Counted from the first letter of the stretch, positions 42,340 to 51,451 are shown. The stretch is DNA of 64,000 nt from CAYLLE01 sp964384485 (GCA_964384485.1 CAYLLE010000001.1:47953-111952); one strand, 5' to 3'. Made by a program: numbers and translations. Notes: generated by a model from the letters alone, not told the origin.

Positions 42340-43566
42340 TTACCGGACGGAATGACGGTAAACGTCCGGACCGAAATATTCCGGTATGTCATCCCCCCTG
42401 GTAACCGTAAAATCTTTTAGGTTAAGCCCTTCGATGTATTCAGCGTGAAGACCCGCGGTCTGATGCGTCACCACCTCCTGACCCGCGCCCGGTCGGCGGT
42501 CATAACAGCCGCCGGGATATTCCGTTCTCTTCTCTAAATGAAGACGCACATCTTTGATATTGATATCTTTAAGATGATTATCCGGCATACCCGCTAAATA
42601 GAAGCCGTTTTCGGCATTACAGTTAATGTTCATGAAAGTGATGTTCCTGATTTTACCGGTCCTGCCGCCCTCTTTCCGGGGAAACGCGGTGACATATACC
42701 GGTTCCGCCCTGCCCCACCAGCCGGGATATTTCAGCTCCGTGGTAACGATCATGTCGGAAAACATGATGTTCTCCATGGACCCTTGATCCCGAAGCTGAA
42801 GACCTATCCCCCTGTTACTCCCGGTAATAATACAGCCATGAACGGCCACATTCCGGATGTCATCGGTACTTTCGCTTCCCAGCTTAAACGCGCAGGAACT
42901 CGACCGCATAACGCAGCCTGTCACCGTTATGTTTTCCGATGGGCCCGCACCCGGTTCATGTCCGGTTGTTTTAATACAGATACAGTCATCTCCCGATTCA
43001 ATATAGCAGTCACTTATCCGTACAAAGGATGAGTTATCAATATCGATACCGTCTGTATTCGGAGCTTTGAGGCTGTTCAGAACCGTTACCCCGCTTATAA
43101 CAACATCGGAGCATCCCGCGGCGGTCAACGCCCAAAAAGCGGAATTCCGTACGGAGATATCATGTAACCTGATATTACGGCATCGCCTGAATGCCAGGAG
43201 CTTCGGACGGGACCGGACAGCCCGGTACAGGTGGGGATGTCCCGTATCCATGTAGCGCAAACCGTTTCCGTCGATGCTGCCTGTGCCGCTGATCCGGATA
43301 TTTGATGCGTCGGCTGCTTCAATAACGCTGTCAAACACTCCCCCGCCCGCGGCAGGATTAGCCGCTATCCTGCTGCCGCCGGCTAATTCTACCTTAGTGT
43401 TGCTGTATATAATCAGTTTATCAATCAGGAATGTCCTGTCCGCAGGAAAAAACAGGGTGCCTCCCCCGATTTCCCTGCAGGCATCCGCTGCATTTTGACA
43501 GGCGGCGGTATCATTTACCTCGCCGTTTCCGGCGGCGCCGAATTCGGTTACATCAAATAAAGTCAT
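42340..43566 (-). CDS. GH28 (polygalacturonase)-family protein with altered catalytic motifs
   Basis: A 408-residue right-handed beta-helix protein of glycoside hydrolase family 28. The start VTEFGAAGNGEVNDTAACQNA and the motifs NTDGIDIDNS and SGDDCICIKT give the catalytic aspartates. The usual GHG motif is replaced by FKLGSES and the RIK motif by a GIGLQLRD segment, as in divergent pectinase subgroups, so activity on plain polygalacturonate is doubtful. No signal peptide, so it acts on imported oligosaccharides. Last gene of the five-gene GH2 operon, 8 nt after the Gfo/Idh gene. Confidence 0.85.
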   Translation of the reverse strand: MTLFDVTEFGAAGNGEVNDTAACQNAADACREIGGGTLFFPADRTFLIDKLIIYSNTKVELAGGSRIAANPAAGGGVFDSVIEAADASNIRISGTGSIDGNGLRYMDTGHPHLYRAVRSRPKLLAFRRCRNIRLHDISVRNSAFWALTAAGCSDVVISGVTVLNSLKAPNTDGIDIDNSSFVRISDCYIESGDDCICIKTTGHEPGAGPSENITVTGCVMRSSSCAFKLGSESTDDIRNVAVHGCIITGSNRGIGLQLRDQGSMENIMFSDMIVTTELKYPGWWGRAEPVYVTAFPRKEGGRTGKIRNITFMNINCNAENGFYLAGMPDNHLKDINIKDVRLHLEKRTEYPGGCYDRRPGAGQEVVTHQTAGLHAEYIEGLNLKDFTVTRGDDIPEYFGPDVYRHSVR

Positions 43567-43574
43567 GGAGAACC

Positions 43575-44921
43575 TTAATCCCGTAGTGCTGATCGCGGAT
43601 CCAACAGTTCCGCGTCTTCCGGGGGAGCACCGAAGTCGGGGATCTTCATCAGTTCGCCTTCTTTTTTTGAGGAATCATGGGCTACGATGCCGGGGGCGTT
43701 ATACCTGGCAGCAGCCCACACATGGTTAGGCGGCAGTTTCCCGGTGCGGAGCGATTCGAGAAAATCTACAACTAAAAACTGATGAGATCCGCAGTGTTTG
43801 TTCGGAAGTCCCACGAACTCCTTGGGCAGCCGATCGACAGGATGGGCGGAGCAGACGCCTAGATGTTTCTTCCCGATATACTCTCTCGGCAGGTTTCCCA
43901 GATTCTGCTCATTTATTTCGACCCCGAAAAAATAAGAGTGCAGATCTGACACATCTTCATACCGGGGTTTTATGTATTTCTTCCGGTAGTCGAAACGGCC
44001 GCCCGCAGGATTTTCTTCAGTTTTATCCAGATGCACCCACACGGCGGAATTCACCGTTACATTCCGGTAACCGCCGTTTTCGGCAGCTTCATACGCGGGG
44101 GCCCATTCGTAGGGGGCGGGCTGCTCCTCGTATGCTCCGTCTGTTCCGATAATAGACATCCGGGATTCCCCCGCGGCGGCTCTCCTGAACTCGTTTATCC
44201 TGGCTGTGCCCCCGTCGGCGGTCCGGAACAGCCCGGTCTGATTGCTGAACATATTATTCCAGCGGCTTAATTCCTCCCGGAAAATACCGTCCGGGTGATT
44301 ATCTTTAAAACCAAAACAGGATACTTCGGTCATCCTGCTGAAGGTAACCGAAAGGATATGGGCAACCGAGTGTGTCGGATACAGCATCGGAGGGAAGCTG
44401 GCGCAGCTCTTCCAGTCGTCCTCATTACTTCCGTAAAATGGAGCATAGAACCGGTACATATCATGATAGTACTGACCTTCTCCGTACACAAACCGGCCGA
44501 AGTCTCCATCAGCGTACCTTTTCCGGCAGTAGATGGTCTGGGGCCGGTAGTAACTGGTTTCTCCGAGCATGTATAAAAGCCCCGTTTCTTTGACGGTATC
44601 CAGGAGCTCCTGGAGCTCTTCTAGAGTCACTGCCGCGGGCACGGCTGAATACACGTGCTTTCCGGCTCTTAACGCCTTCACCGCTTGAGGACAGTGTTTC
44701 CACCGCTGGGTGAATATTCCCACCGCATCCACATCGGTCTTGAGGAGCTGATCAAAATCTTCCACCGTATTCTCTATCCCGAATTCAGCTGAAGCTTTCT
44801 GCAGACGCTCCTTATCGAGGTCGGTTATAACAACATTATCCACAAAGGGATGGGCCTGGAACAGCTGGAGGAACTGTTTTCCAAACCCGCCTAGACCGCA
44901 CAGGCCGAATTTAATTCCCAT
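43575..44921 (-). CDS. Gfo/Idh/MocA-family oxidoreductase (long form)
   Basis: A 448-residue NAD(P)-binding oxidoreductase, longer than the usual 330-390. The Rossmann motif is FGLCGLGGFGKQFLQLF (5-21), and the EKP motif region reads HVYSAVPAAVTLEEL, so the usual lysine is missing and an atypical reaction is likely. A candidate active site lies at YPTHSVAHILSV. The remainder (NPAGGRFDYRKKYIKPRYED onward) is an extra C-terminal stretch. It overlaps the amidohydrolase gene by 11 bp and belongs to the GH2 operon. Confidence 0.85.
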   Translation of the reverse strand: MGIKFGLCGLGGFGKQFLQLFQAHPFVDNVVITDLDKERLQKASAEFGIENTVEDFDQLLKTDVDAVGIFTQRWKHCPQAVKALRAGKHVYSAVPAAVTLEELQELLDTVKETGLLYMLGETSYYRPQTIYCRKRYADGDFGRFVYGEGQYYHDMYRFYAPFYGSNEDDWKSCASFPPMLYPTHSVAHILSVTFSRMTEVSCFGFKDNHPDGIFREELSRWNNMFSNQTGLFRTADGGTARINEFRRAAAGESRMSIIGTDGAYEEQPAPYEWAPAYEAAENGGYRNVTVNSAVWVHLDKTEENPAGGRFDYRKKYIKPRYEDVSDLHSYFFGVEINEQNLGNLPREYIGKKHLGVCSAHPVDRLPKEFVGLPNKHCGSHQFLVVDFLESLRTGKLPPNHVWAAARYNAPGIVAHDSSKKEGELMKIPDFGAPPEDAELLDPRSALRD

Positions 44922-45756
44922 AATCTACTCCCGGATGTAAAAATCTCATCAGATTCCGGCTGTAGATATTACTCCGGAATTCTTCACTTATCCTCAGTTC
45001 ATCGTATATACGGTTGTCACGGTCCATTATCTCCCGTGTATAATGGGGCTTGTATTTATTGACCGAGTTGTCTGTTCCGAAAATGATATGCTCGGGCAGG
45101 TTATCTTCAAAAAGCGTTGTCAATTTAATGAGTACATCTTTCCGGTATATTGGCGGAGTCCCGGGGGTCAAATCTATGTACATATTATATGAAGACTTAA
45201 TCCCATTCCGCTCCCGGTATCTGGAAAGCCAGCGGGATTTTCCATATACAGCAATGCATTCGTCACACCACGGCCAGGATACATGAGCCAGAGCGAATGT
45301 GATATCTTCGAGCTCACTCAGCGGTTCCCACCGGATCGGTCTGCAGTAGTCTCCGGATACCGCCTTGTTGTAAAGAATACCGGAGTGGAACAGTATCGGT
45401 TTTCCCGCTTCACCGATCCGCCGGTATAGTTTTAGAGCCCTGGGGTCGTCCGGATAGAAGGAGTAACAGATAATTTTAAAACCCTTTATACCCGCGTCAA
45501 GGGCATATTCAACCTGGTTTCCGGCATCCTTCTCGGTTGGGTCGATGAAGAAAAAGGGATACAGGGTATTTTTAGCTGCCGTCAGTTCCAAAACCGATGA
45601 AATACGCTCTTTATAGTTCAAATCGGTGGGCATGTAGCCACTAGGGGGTATCGACATGATACAGCCGCCGTCAACCCCGGCTTCTTCCAAAGCACGGTAA
45701 AAAGAATCTCCATCGTAATCCATACTCCAAATATGCATATGTCCGTCTAATATCAT
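44911..45756 (-). CDS. Amidohydrolase-superfamily TIM-barrel protein (COG2159-like)
   Basis: A 281-residue metal-dependent hydrolase-like protein. The amidohydrolase HxH motif is at the N-terminus (DGHMHIW, H6 and H8), a strand-end histidine appears in ILFHSG, another in LAHVSWP, and the C-terminal metal aspartate in IFGTDNS. Relatives include decarboxylases, lactonases and sugar-lactone hydrolases; a lactone of an oxidised sugar is a fair guess in this operon. It starts 1 nt after the GH-A hydrolase stop and its end overlaps the next gene by 11 bp. Confidence 0.83.
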   Translation of the reverse strand: MILDGHMHIWSMDYDGDSFYRALEEAGVDGGCIMSIPPSGYMPTDLNYKERISSVLELTAAKNTLYPFFFIDPTEKDAGNQVEYALDAGIKGFKIICYSFYPDDPRALKLYRRIGEAGKPILFHSGILYNKAVSGDYCRPIRWEPLSELEDITFALAHVSWPWCDECIAVYGKSRWLSRYRERNGIKSSYNMYIDLTPGTPPIYRKDVLIKLTTLFEDNLPEHIIFGTDNSVNKYKPHYTREIMDRDNRIYDELRISEEFRSNIYSRNLMRFLHPGVDYGN

Positions 45757-45757
45757 C

Positions 45758-47659
45758 TTATGTTCCTTTCCGGCTCAGCTTTAAAATTGCCGCTTCCGCG
45801 CCTGGAATCCTGAGTGTTTGACTGTATTCACCGCGGAGCACTGCCGGCTGATCCCAATCGGTGTTAATCCTGATATTTTCAAACAGCTCTTCTGAAGAAT
45901 AGTTAATAAGAAAAATGATAACGGTGTTCTCATCAAGATAATGTTCGGTAACACCGAGATATTTCGATTCTTTAATAACAGGCCGGGAGGCAATGACAGT
46001 CTTAAAAATACGGCGGTAGATCCGGTAAAACGGAACAGCGTCTTCCCGGTAAACCGTTCCCGGAGATGTTATCACGTGTTTTTCCAGAGGCAATCCCAAG
46101 AAAACAACTTCACCTTTTCCAAACTTATTCCGTGAACATACCGGATTACCCTCGGAATCGGAAAAAACCGTTTTACCCCCAGCTTCGCTTAAGAGAAGCC
46201 TGAAAGAAGAAGGGATTTCCATGGTACATCCATCAATATCAAATGATCCCGGGGTATCGGGCTGATATCGGCCCTTTACCCTCATCCCCGTAACCTCATC
46301 AAATTCCGAGACGAATCCTCCGTCATAGGAGATATAGAGCAGGGCCCCGTCGGCGATCTTCCGTTTAAGTTCTTTCCAGAACCGTCCGGACATCACCTTG
46401 GTGCCGGAGATTCCAGGCAGAAGGTAAACATCAGATTCTTTTAAGGGCTGTTCAATAGATTGATATTCAATATCAAATCCGGCCTGTTTTGCCAGAATAA
46501 AGGTTCCGAATCCGTTCCCCCACTGGTCCTGGTCCTGGGTGAGGATACAGACAGCGTGCCGATTGAACCGGGGAAGTACCGGGTGGGGAAACTCAGCGAG
46601 AAACCGGGAGAATTGTTTTACTTCCTCCGCCGCCTTTTTCGGCTGATCATCATGCTGGAATAATCCCAGCTGACGTTCCATAGCCACCCAGTCGTATGGG
46701 GGGTGGGTTAGAAGATTTTGATCATGATTACACCACCACATCATGCCGAGACAGTCATGGGCGAAGAGAGAGAAGAGGTTATTTTTGATATACGTTCCGG
46801 AAGTTTCTTCATCCGCCACCATTGGTCCCAGGGTTCCCATCTCCTCCACAAAACACGGCTTTTCTCCCACGTCCCGGTAAAGTGATGTCTGAGCGGCAGG
46901 ATGGAGAAAGGACCTCATGGTAGTCAGAGGATCCATTTTGCAGTGAGGAGTAAAAATGGGATAGGGATGAGTCGTAAGATAATCGGTGAGCTCGCCCTGG
47001 TCAGGGAGAGTCCAGACTCCGTCGGATAGGACGGTCAAGCCGTGCATACCGGAAATGACGGGACGCTCCTGATCCGCGCTCCGGATGGCGCTGCTAACCG
47101 CGGCAGTCCAAAGCCAGGCTTGGTCCTGACCGGAAACCCGGTCCATGCAGTTGCATTCATTTCCCAGATCCCATCCAAGGATTGATTCATCATTCCGGAA
47201 ATATGAAACGAATTCCCTTACAAAACGCAGTTCCCACTTGATAACCTCCGGATCAGTCAAAGCATTCCGTCCCCGGAATGCCGGAGGCATGAATAGTCTT
47301 CCGCTCATCCATCCGGTTATAAGTCCCACTATGGCTTTCATCCCCCGCCGGCGAAGCATATCAAGTAATTCGGAAAACCGGCCGAGATGTACTAGGGAAA
47401 GACCCGATTTTTCCGGTCCCCCCTCCGGAAGGGCGGTTTCACCGGTCCGGTATTCCTCAGGCTTATTCGCCGGACCGTACAGCCGGTCCAGGGGCTGGAA
47501 ATCTGACCATAGGGGAAACACCCGCACCGTGGTAATCCCTATCTCCGAAAGCAGGTCCAGATCTTTTTCTACCCGCCGTGGCTTCCAATCCGACCACATG
47601 GCCGTTCCGGCATGGGATGCCCAGTAATTCACTCCAAGAAAAAATCCGTTATTCTTCAT
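45758..47659 (-). CDS. Clan GH-A glycoside hydrolase (GH5/mannanase-like)
   Basis: A 633-residue cytoplasmic protein. An N-terminal TIM barrel begins FFLGVNYWASHAG and has the clan GH-A acid/base motif WDLGNECN (E168) and a nucleophile candidate in CFVEEMGTLG (E272 or E273), the layout of GH5-like beta-mannanases and glucanases. Residues about 350-520 (AVCILTQDQDQWG ... DVYLLPGISGTK) look like a GATase-fold trimerisation domain, and a small beta domain ends the chain. ATG 47659 follows GAGG; a GTG two codons upstream would overlap the GH2 stop. Adjacent GH2 beta-mannosidase-like enzyme supports a mannoside or related substrate. Confidence 0.8.
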   Translation of the reverse strand: MKNNGFFLGVNYWASHAGTAMWSDWKPRRVEKDLDLLSEIGITTVRVFPLWSDFQPLDRLYGPANKPEEYRTGETALPEGGPEKSGLSLVHLGRFSELLDMLRRRGMKAIVGLITGWMSGRLFMPPAFRGRNALTDPEVIKWELRFVREFVSYFRNDESILGWDLGNECNCMDRVSGQDQAWLWTAAVSSAIRSADQERPVISGMHGLTVLSDGVWTLPDQGELTDYLTTHPYPIFTPHCKMDPLTTMRSFLHPAAQTSLYRDVGEKPCFVEEMGTLGPMVADEETSGTYIKNNLFSLFAHDCLGMMWWCNHDQNLLTHPPYDWVAMERQLGLFQHDDQPKKAAEEVKQFSRFLAEFPHPVLPRFNRHAVCILTQDQDQWGNGFGTFILAKQAGFDIEYQSIEQPLKESDVYLLPGISGTKVMSGRFWKELKRKIADGALLYISYDGGFVSEFDEVTGMRVKGRYQPDTPGSFDIDGCTMEIPSSFRLLLSEAGGKTVFSDSEGNPVCSRNKFGKGEVVFLGLPLEKHVITSPGTVYREDAVPFYRIYRRIFKTVIASRPVIKESKYLGVTEHYLDENTVIIFLINYSSEELFENIRINTDWDQPAVLRGEYSQTLRIPGAEAAILKLSRKGT

Positions 47660-47661
47660 TT

Positions 47662-50600
47662 TCACCTCATTTCCAATTCAACGGTTCCGATTTCCTGTTC
47701 TTTGATGTTCCATCCTTCCAAAGAAAGTGTTCCTTTTTCCACATTCGGTATTGGCCGGAGCAGGGAAAAATCAACAGTTATAATCTTTTCTTTTCCGGGA
47801 AGAAGATGAAAATAGTTATCGGAGAAGCAGATTACCGCTGTTCCATCCAATCCCGAAATACGGAAACCCGTAAGGAAGGATAAACTGTTCCCGGTGTTCC
47901 TCACCGAAAGTTTCAGCGATCCTTCAAGTCCGGAATTAATCCGGATCCGGGAGTTTGCGCCAGTCACGCTTACATCGGTGCTCTCCAGCCATGATAATCC
48001 GGCAAGATAAGCTCCCTGCTGATCGTATTCCGCTATCTTTGTTCGGATCCCCGCACCAGTTTGTTTCCGGATAAATATCCCTTCCGAGATACCGGTTACA
48101 TTATCACCTGAAAGAACCACCTCAACAGTGTTTTCTTCTCCTGTTTTGACTAAATCCCGCGGAATGGGGTAAAAAACTTTAGTCAGATCAGGTGTCTTAA
48201 AAGGATCTGACTGAAACGGCCTGTCATCCTTTCCTTCCGTCTTTCCAACAGAAACACCATTAATGAAAATTTCATCATCTCCTTCTAAACCGGCCGAATA
48301 AACCTCCAGATCAGTTCCGGCAAATGACTCAGGTATATGAAATGATTTTTTGTAATAAACCGCGAATCCGGACTCGTTTCCGCCTGCCGCCTCCACGAGA
48401 CCGCCGGAGAGTTCAAAAGTTCCTTCCTCGGGCTGTCTGACCCGGTATGGACGGCCGGGTATCTTTCCCGGCTGCCGGCTGTCTTCCGTTTTTTCGGTGC
48501 CGTACTGCAGGACCCAGTCATCCCCGGATAAATCGATCCATTCAGCCGGACGCGCATAAGGAGAAGTTCCCATCCAGTACAGATTCTCCGCGGCCTGTCC
48601 ATGTTCGGTCTCCAGCTGAAGGTAAAGAAAAAAAACAGATTCAGGAATATCCGCCGGAACAACCGCGTCAAGATCAAATAGACGACACGGCGAGTCTTCT
48701 TTAAACTTTACATCTTCCTCTCTGCGGTAGATTTCTCTCATATCTTGCGTAAAAACAACCGCTTTCACGGCGGCCTTTATTTCACCCCCCGGCCCGTCGG
48801 CCGCTGCGTATATACCGGGGTTGAACAATTCATTTCCATCGTAAACATACTTTTCCATGTCCGCCAGTATCAGGAGGCCGGCCATGGACCGTTTATACGC
48901 GTAAAACGCCGGTTTCGGTTCACCGTACCAGTCGATGAGTTCCCGGTGAAATGAAGGCCAGCTCCCGTTGAGCTGCCACTCCATGCAGCCCGAAGTCCGG
49001 TACATATTCTGCCGGCAGAATTCCATGTTATGCCGATGAGTCTGGCCGTGTGTCAGATGACCCGCCATCAACCACCGCTTTTTGTCTCCCGCCGCGCCGT
49101 ATTCCCGGGCGTCCCTTTCGATCTCATCCAGCTTAGCGTGATGATATTCCCATGCTTTCCGGTCGGGCGGCCAGACCTTATCCTTCCCGAGGAATCGGCG
49201 GATATGTTCTTCCGGCGGGGGGCTTCTACGCACGGCAATTTCGCTCCGGAAAAGCACAAGCCGTGAATCTCCCTCGAGAATATCGCCGTATTTATTTGTG
49301 GTCCGCCGGGGCAGCATCAGCAGCCCGCCGTGGCGGTCACCCCGGTAGGGAGACCCCCGGTGGAACGGCCTTGCCGGATCGTGGGTTCTGCAGACGGTTT
49401 CGATTTTATCAACCAAAGCCTTGTTTTCCAGTGAATCGGGATTATATTCATTCCCCCCGCTCCACATTACCATGGAGGGATGATTCCGCAGAACTTTAAC
49501 CATATCCGCTGCGCATTCGATAAAAGTATGATGAGGCATGGCGGGATATTTTGAGCAGGCAAGCCAAAACTCAGTCCATGTGAGAATTCCTTTCTGATCA
49601 CAAAGGCGGTAAAACGTCTCGGTCTCGTGGATGCCACCGCCCCAGACGCGGAGCATATTTATCCCGGCCTTCTCCGCCTGCTCCAGAAAAAGCCGATACC
49701 GTTCTTCGGAAAACCGGAACAGACTGTCGGTAGGAAGCCAGTTTGTCCCTTTAACAAATATTCTTTTCCGGTTTATGGTGAATGTCCACGGATATGGATC
49801 ACCGGCATCCGCCCACGGCCTGTTAGTATGCCCACAGACTTTCTGAACCCACAAATCATCTTCATTCCGGATCATTTTTAATTCCCGTATTCCGAATTCG
49901 GTTTCGATCCGGTGGGAGACGATTCCCGCAGCATCTTCGGCGGTTATAACGGCAGTATATAGCGGCTGGTCACCCATTCCGTTTGGCCACCAAAGCCGGG
50001 GATTATCGATCCGGCCTTTCAGCGGTACAGCCGTTTTTTCCCCGGGGATAATAATTTGTTCCGTCTCACATGATGCTACCGGAACGTTATCTTTGAATAT
50101 CCGGCACTTGAATGTATACTTTTTGTTTTCCTGCCCCTGTAACCCAGCGGTTACCGACACGTCTATATCAGCTCCGGATGCCTCATCATTATTATTCCAG
50201 GAGATTACATTCCTTATATAGGGATCCCGCAGAAATACAGGACCGGTTATCATTAATTTTACGGGTTTCCATATACCCACCGGAACGAGATGGGGAGCCC
50301 AGTTCCAGTAATATGAGAACGGCGCTGCCACTGCCGTGGACATGATGACCCGGCGTCCGATGTGACTCCCCGGATAATCCTGAGAAGCCATTTCCTGAGT
50401 CCTTATTCTTAAGGTGACGCGGTTTACTTCACCCGGGAAAACAAGATCAGTGATGTCGATAAACCACCGTTTAAACATCCCCTCGAGATAACCGGCATTA
50501 ACCCCGTTAACCCAGAGCTCGGCCCGGTAGGTGATGCCCTCAAGGACCAGAACTGCCCGACCGGCGGGAGTGATTTCCGGGACAGCCGCGTCTTTAAAAA

Positions 50601-50838
50601 ACCACCACTCCTTGTCCTCAATCCATTTTATCCGTTCCGGATTGTCTTCAAAGTACGGATCAGCTATTTTACCGGCACTGTACAGAGCGGCCTGGACAAT
50701 TCCGGGAATATCAGCCTTTACCGGTTCGGCCGGTGTGTAATCCCGCTTGTAAAATCCCTTATTCAAACCTTCGGTGACATCCTGTCCTTCCATCAGCCAA
50801 GGACCGTCAAGATCAATTAAATTCGGATACTGCTTCAT
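47662..50838 (-). CDS. GH2-family beta-mannosidase-like glycoside hydrolase
   Basis: A 1058-residue GH2 enzyme. A sugar-binding domain (ELWVNGVNAGYLEGMF, 108-122) precedes an Ig-like domain and a TIM barrel with FVKGTNWLPTDSLF (361-374), MLRVWGGGIHETETFY (395-410), acid/base E464 in SGGNEYN and nucleophile E533 in RSEIAV. The layout matches beta-mannosidases and mannosylglycoprotein endo-beta-mannosidases. An additional jelly-roll segment (GLEGDDEIFINGVSVGK, near 880) is inserted before the C-terminal domain. No signal peptide. First gene of a five-gene operon; its start lies 8 nt after a -10 element, with no Shine-Dalgarno. Confidence 0.9.
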   Translation of the reverse strand: MKQYPNLIDLDGPWLMEGQDVTEGLNKGFYKRDYTPAEPVKADIPGIVQAALYSAGKIADPYFEDNPERIKWIEDKEWWFFKDAAVPEITPAGRAVLVLEGITYRAELWVNGVNAGYLEGMFKRWFIDITDLVFPGEVNRVTLRIRTQEMASQDYPGSHIGRRVIMSTAVAAPFSYYWNWAPHLVPVGIWKPVKLMITGPVFLRDPYIRNVISWNNNDEASGADIDVSVTAGLQGQENKKYTFKCRIFKDNVPVASCETEQIIIPGEKTAVPLKGRIDNPRLWWPNGMGDQPLYTAVITAEDAAGIVSHRIETEFGIRELKMIRNEDDLWVQKVCGHTNRPWADAGDPYPWTFTINRKRIFVKGTNWLPTDSLFRFSEERYRLFLEQAEKAGINMLRVWGGGIHETETFYRLCDQKGILTWTEFWLACSKYPAMPHHTFIECAADMVKVLRNHPSMVMWSGGNEYNPDSLENKALVDKIETVCRTHDPARPFHRGSPYRGDRHGGLLMLPRRTTNKYGDILEGDSRLVLFRSEIAVRRSPPPEEHIRRFLGKDKVWPPDRKAWEYHHAKLDEIERDAREYGAAGDKKRWLMAGHLTHGQTHRHNMEFCRQNMYRTSGCMEWQLNGSWPSFHRELIDWYGEPKPAFYAYKRSMAGLLILADMEKYVYDGNELFNPGIYAAADGPGGEIKAAVKAVVFTQDMREIYRREEDVKFKEDSPCRLFDLDAVVPADIPESVFFLYLQLETEHGQAAENLYWMGTSPYARPAEWIDLSGDDWVLQYGTEKTEDSRQPGKIPGRPYRVRQPEEGTFELSGGLVEAAGGNESGFAVYYKKSFHIPESFAGTDLEVYSAGLEGDDEIFINGVSVGKTEGKDDRPFQSDPFKTPDLTKVFYPIPRDLVKTGEENTVEVVLSGDNVTGISEGIFIRKQTGAGIRTKIAEYDQQGAYLAGLSWLESTDVSVTGANSRIRINSGLEGSLKLSVRNTGNSLSFLTGFRISGLDGTAVICFSDNYFHLLPGKEKIITVDFSLLRPIPNVEKGTLSLEGWNIKEQEIGTVELEMR

Positions 50839-50846
50839 AAACAGTC

Positions 50847-50909
50847 ATTGTACCGTCCGGATTCCGAGGATTCTATAGACATATTTTTACTTTGTTAGCC
50901 CGGTTTTAC
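50847..50909 (-). promoter_or_regulatory. Promoter and shared operator of the GH2 operon (copy 4)
   Basis: Minus strand: GTAAA (50905-50909) and GTAAA (50886-50890), 19 bp start to start, with an AACAAA stretch before the second copy as in copy 1. 38 bp further is -10 TACAAT (50847-50852), with no -35 consensus. The ATG follows the -10 by 8 nt. Confidence 0.65.
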
Positions 50910-50940
50910 TTTATGGAACAGGGGAAGGGGAAATAAAAAG

Positions 50941-50967
50941 GGCTTCCATTTTAAGGAAGCCTTTTTT
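50941..50967. terminator. Bidirectional rho-independent terminator
   Basis: A 7-bp perfect stem GGCTTCC/GGAAGCC (50941-50947, 50955-50961) with A-rich and T-rich flanks on both sides. It sits 37 bp past the stop of the small membrane protein gene, which runs on the minus strand, and isolates the GH2 operator from it. Confidence 0.85.
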
Positions 50968-51003
50968 GAGAATAGGAATACTTATGTAAGAAATAATACG
51001 GTC

Positions 51004-51252
51004 TTAACTTTGGGTAGAATTGTTTTCTTCTTCTGCCCGCTCAGCTGCTTCTTCTTTTTTTGCTTCCATTTTGTCTTTTAAATCAGCTATACCAATAAAT
51101 ATTGCTATAAGTCCGATTAAAAGGGCAATTATGGGGATACCGCCTTTGAGAAATATGAGTACCTCATCCCACCATTGTAAGGACCACTGTACATCGAGTA
51201 CTGAATAAACAGAAAAAAGAACAAAAACGATACCAACTAGCAAAGCTACCAT
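51004..51252 (-). CDS. Small two-helix membrane protein, unknown function
   Basis: An 82-residue protein I do not recognise. Two hydrophobic helices (about 3-21, VALLVGIVFVLFSVYSVL, and 36-55, GGIPIIALLIGLIAIFIGIA) flank a tryptophan-rich linker (QWSLQWWDE). A charged, Glu/Lys/Ala-rich tail (KDKMEAKKEEAAERAEEENN) is probably helical and cytoplasmic. Start ATG 51252 is fixed by a strong AGGAGG upstream. It has a good promoter and its own terminator, so it is a deliberate single-gene unit rather than a chance reading frame. Confidence 0.82.
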   Translation of the reverse strand: MVALLVGIVFVLFSVYSVLDVQWSLQWWDEVLIFLKGGIPIIALLIGLIAIFIGIADLKDKMEAKKEEAAERAEEENNSTQS

Positions 51253-51304
51253 GCTATTCCTCCTAAGGACGATCACTAATTTTATAATATGCGGTTTCAA
51301 TTAA

Positions 51305-51332
51305 AGATTACCTAATTTATCGTGACTGTCAA
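51305..51332 (-). promoter_or_regulatory. Promoter of the small membrane protein gene
   Basis: Minus strand: consensus -35 TTGACA (51327-51332), 16 bp, TAATCT (51305-51310), about 50 bp before the ATG at 51252. Confidence 0.6.
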
Positions 51333-51362
51333 GTCAAAAATTTCCTGTACCATTATATACCC

Positions 51363-51415
51363 AGCGAATCCCGGTCAACTCCCTCTGTGATTGAGAAGCG
51401 GCCATAATTTCATAT
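51363..51415. repeat. Dispersed 53-bp repeat, copy A
   Basis: This segment matches 63948-64000 in the same orientation at 47 of 53 positions, both beginning AGC(G/A)AATCCCGGTCAACTCC and ending GGCCATAATTTCATAT. The differences are mostly transitions. It lies between the divergent small membrane protein and M48 protease genes and contains no reading frame. Confidence 0.85.
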
Positions 51416-51451
51416 AATATGTAAATTTAGGTCGGGGGGACCGGTATTTGC

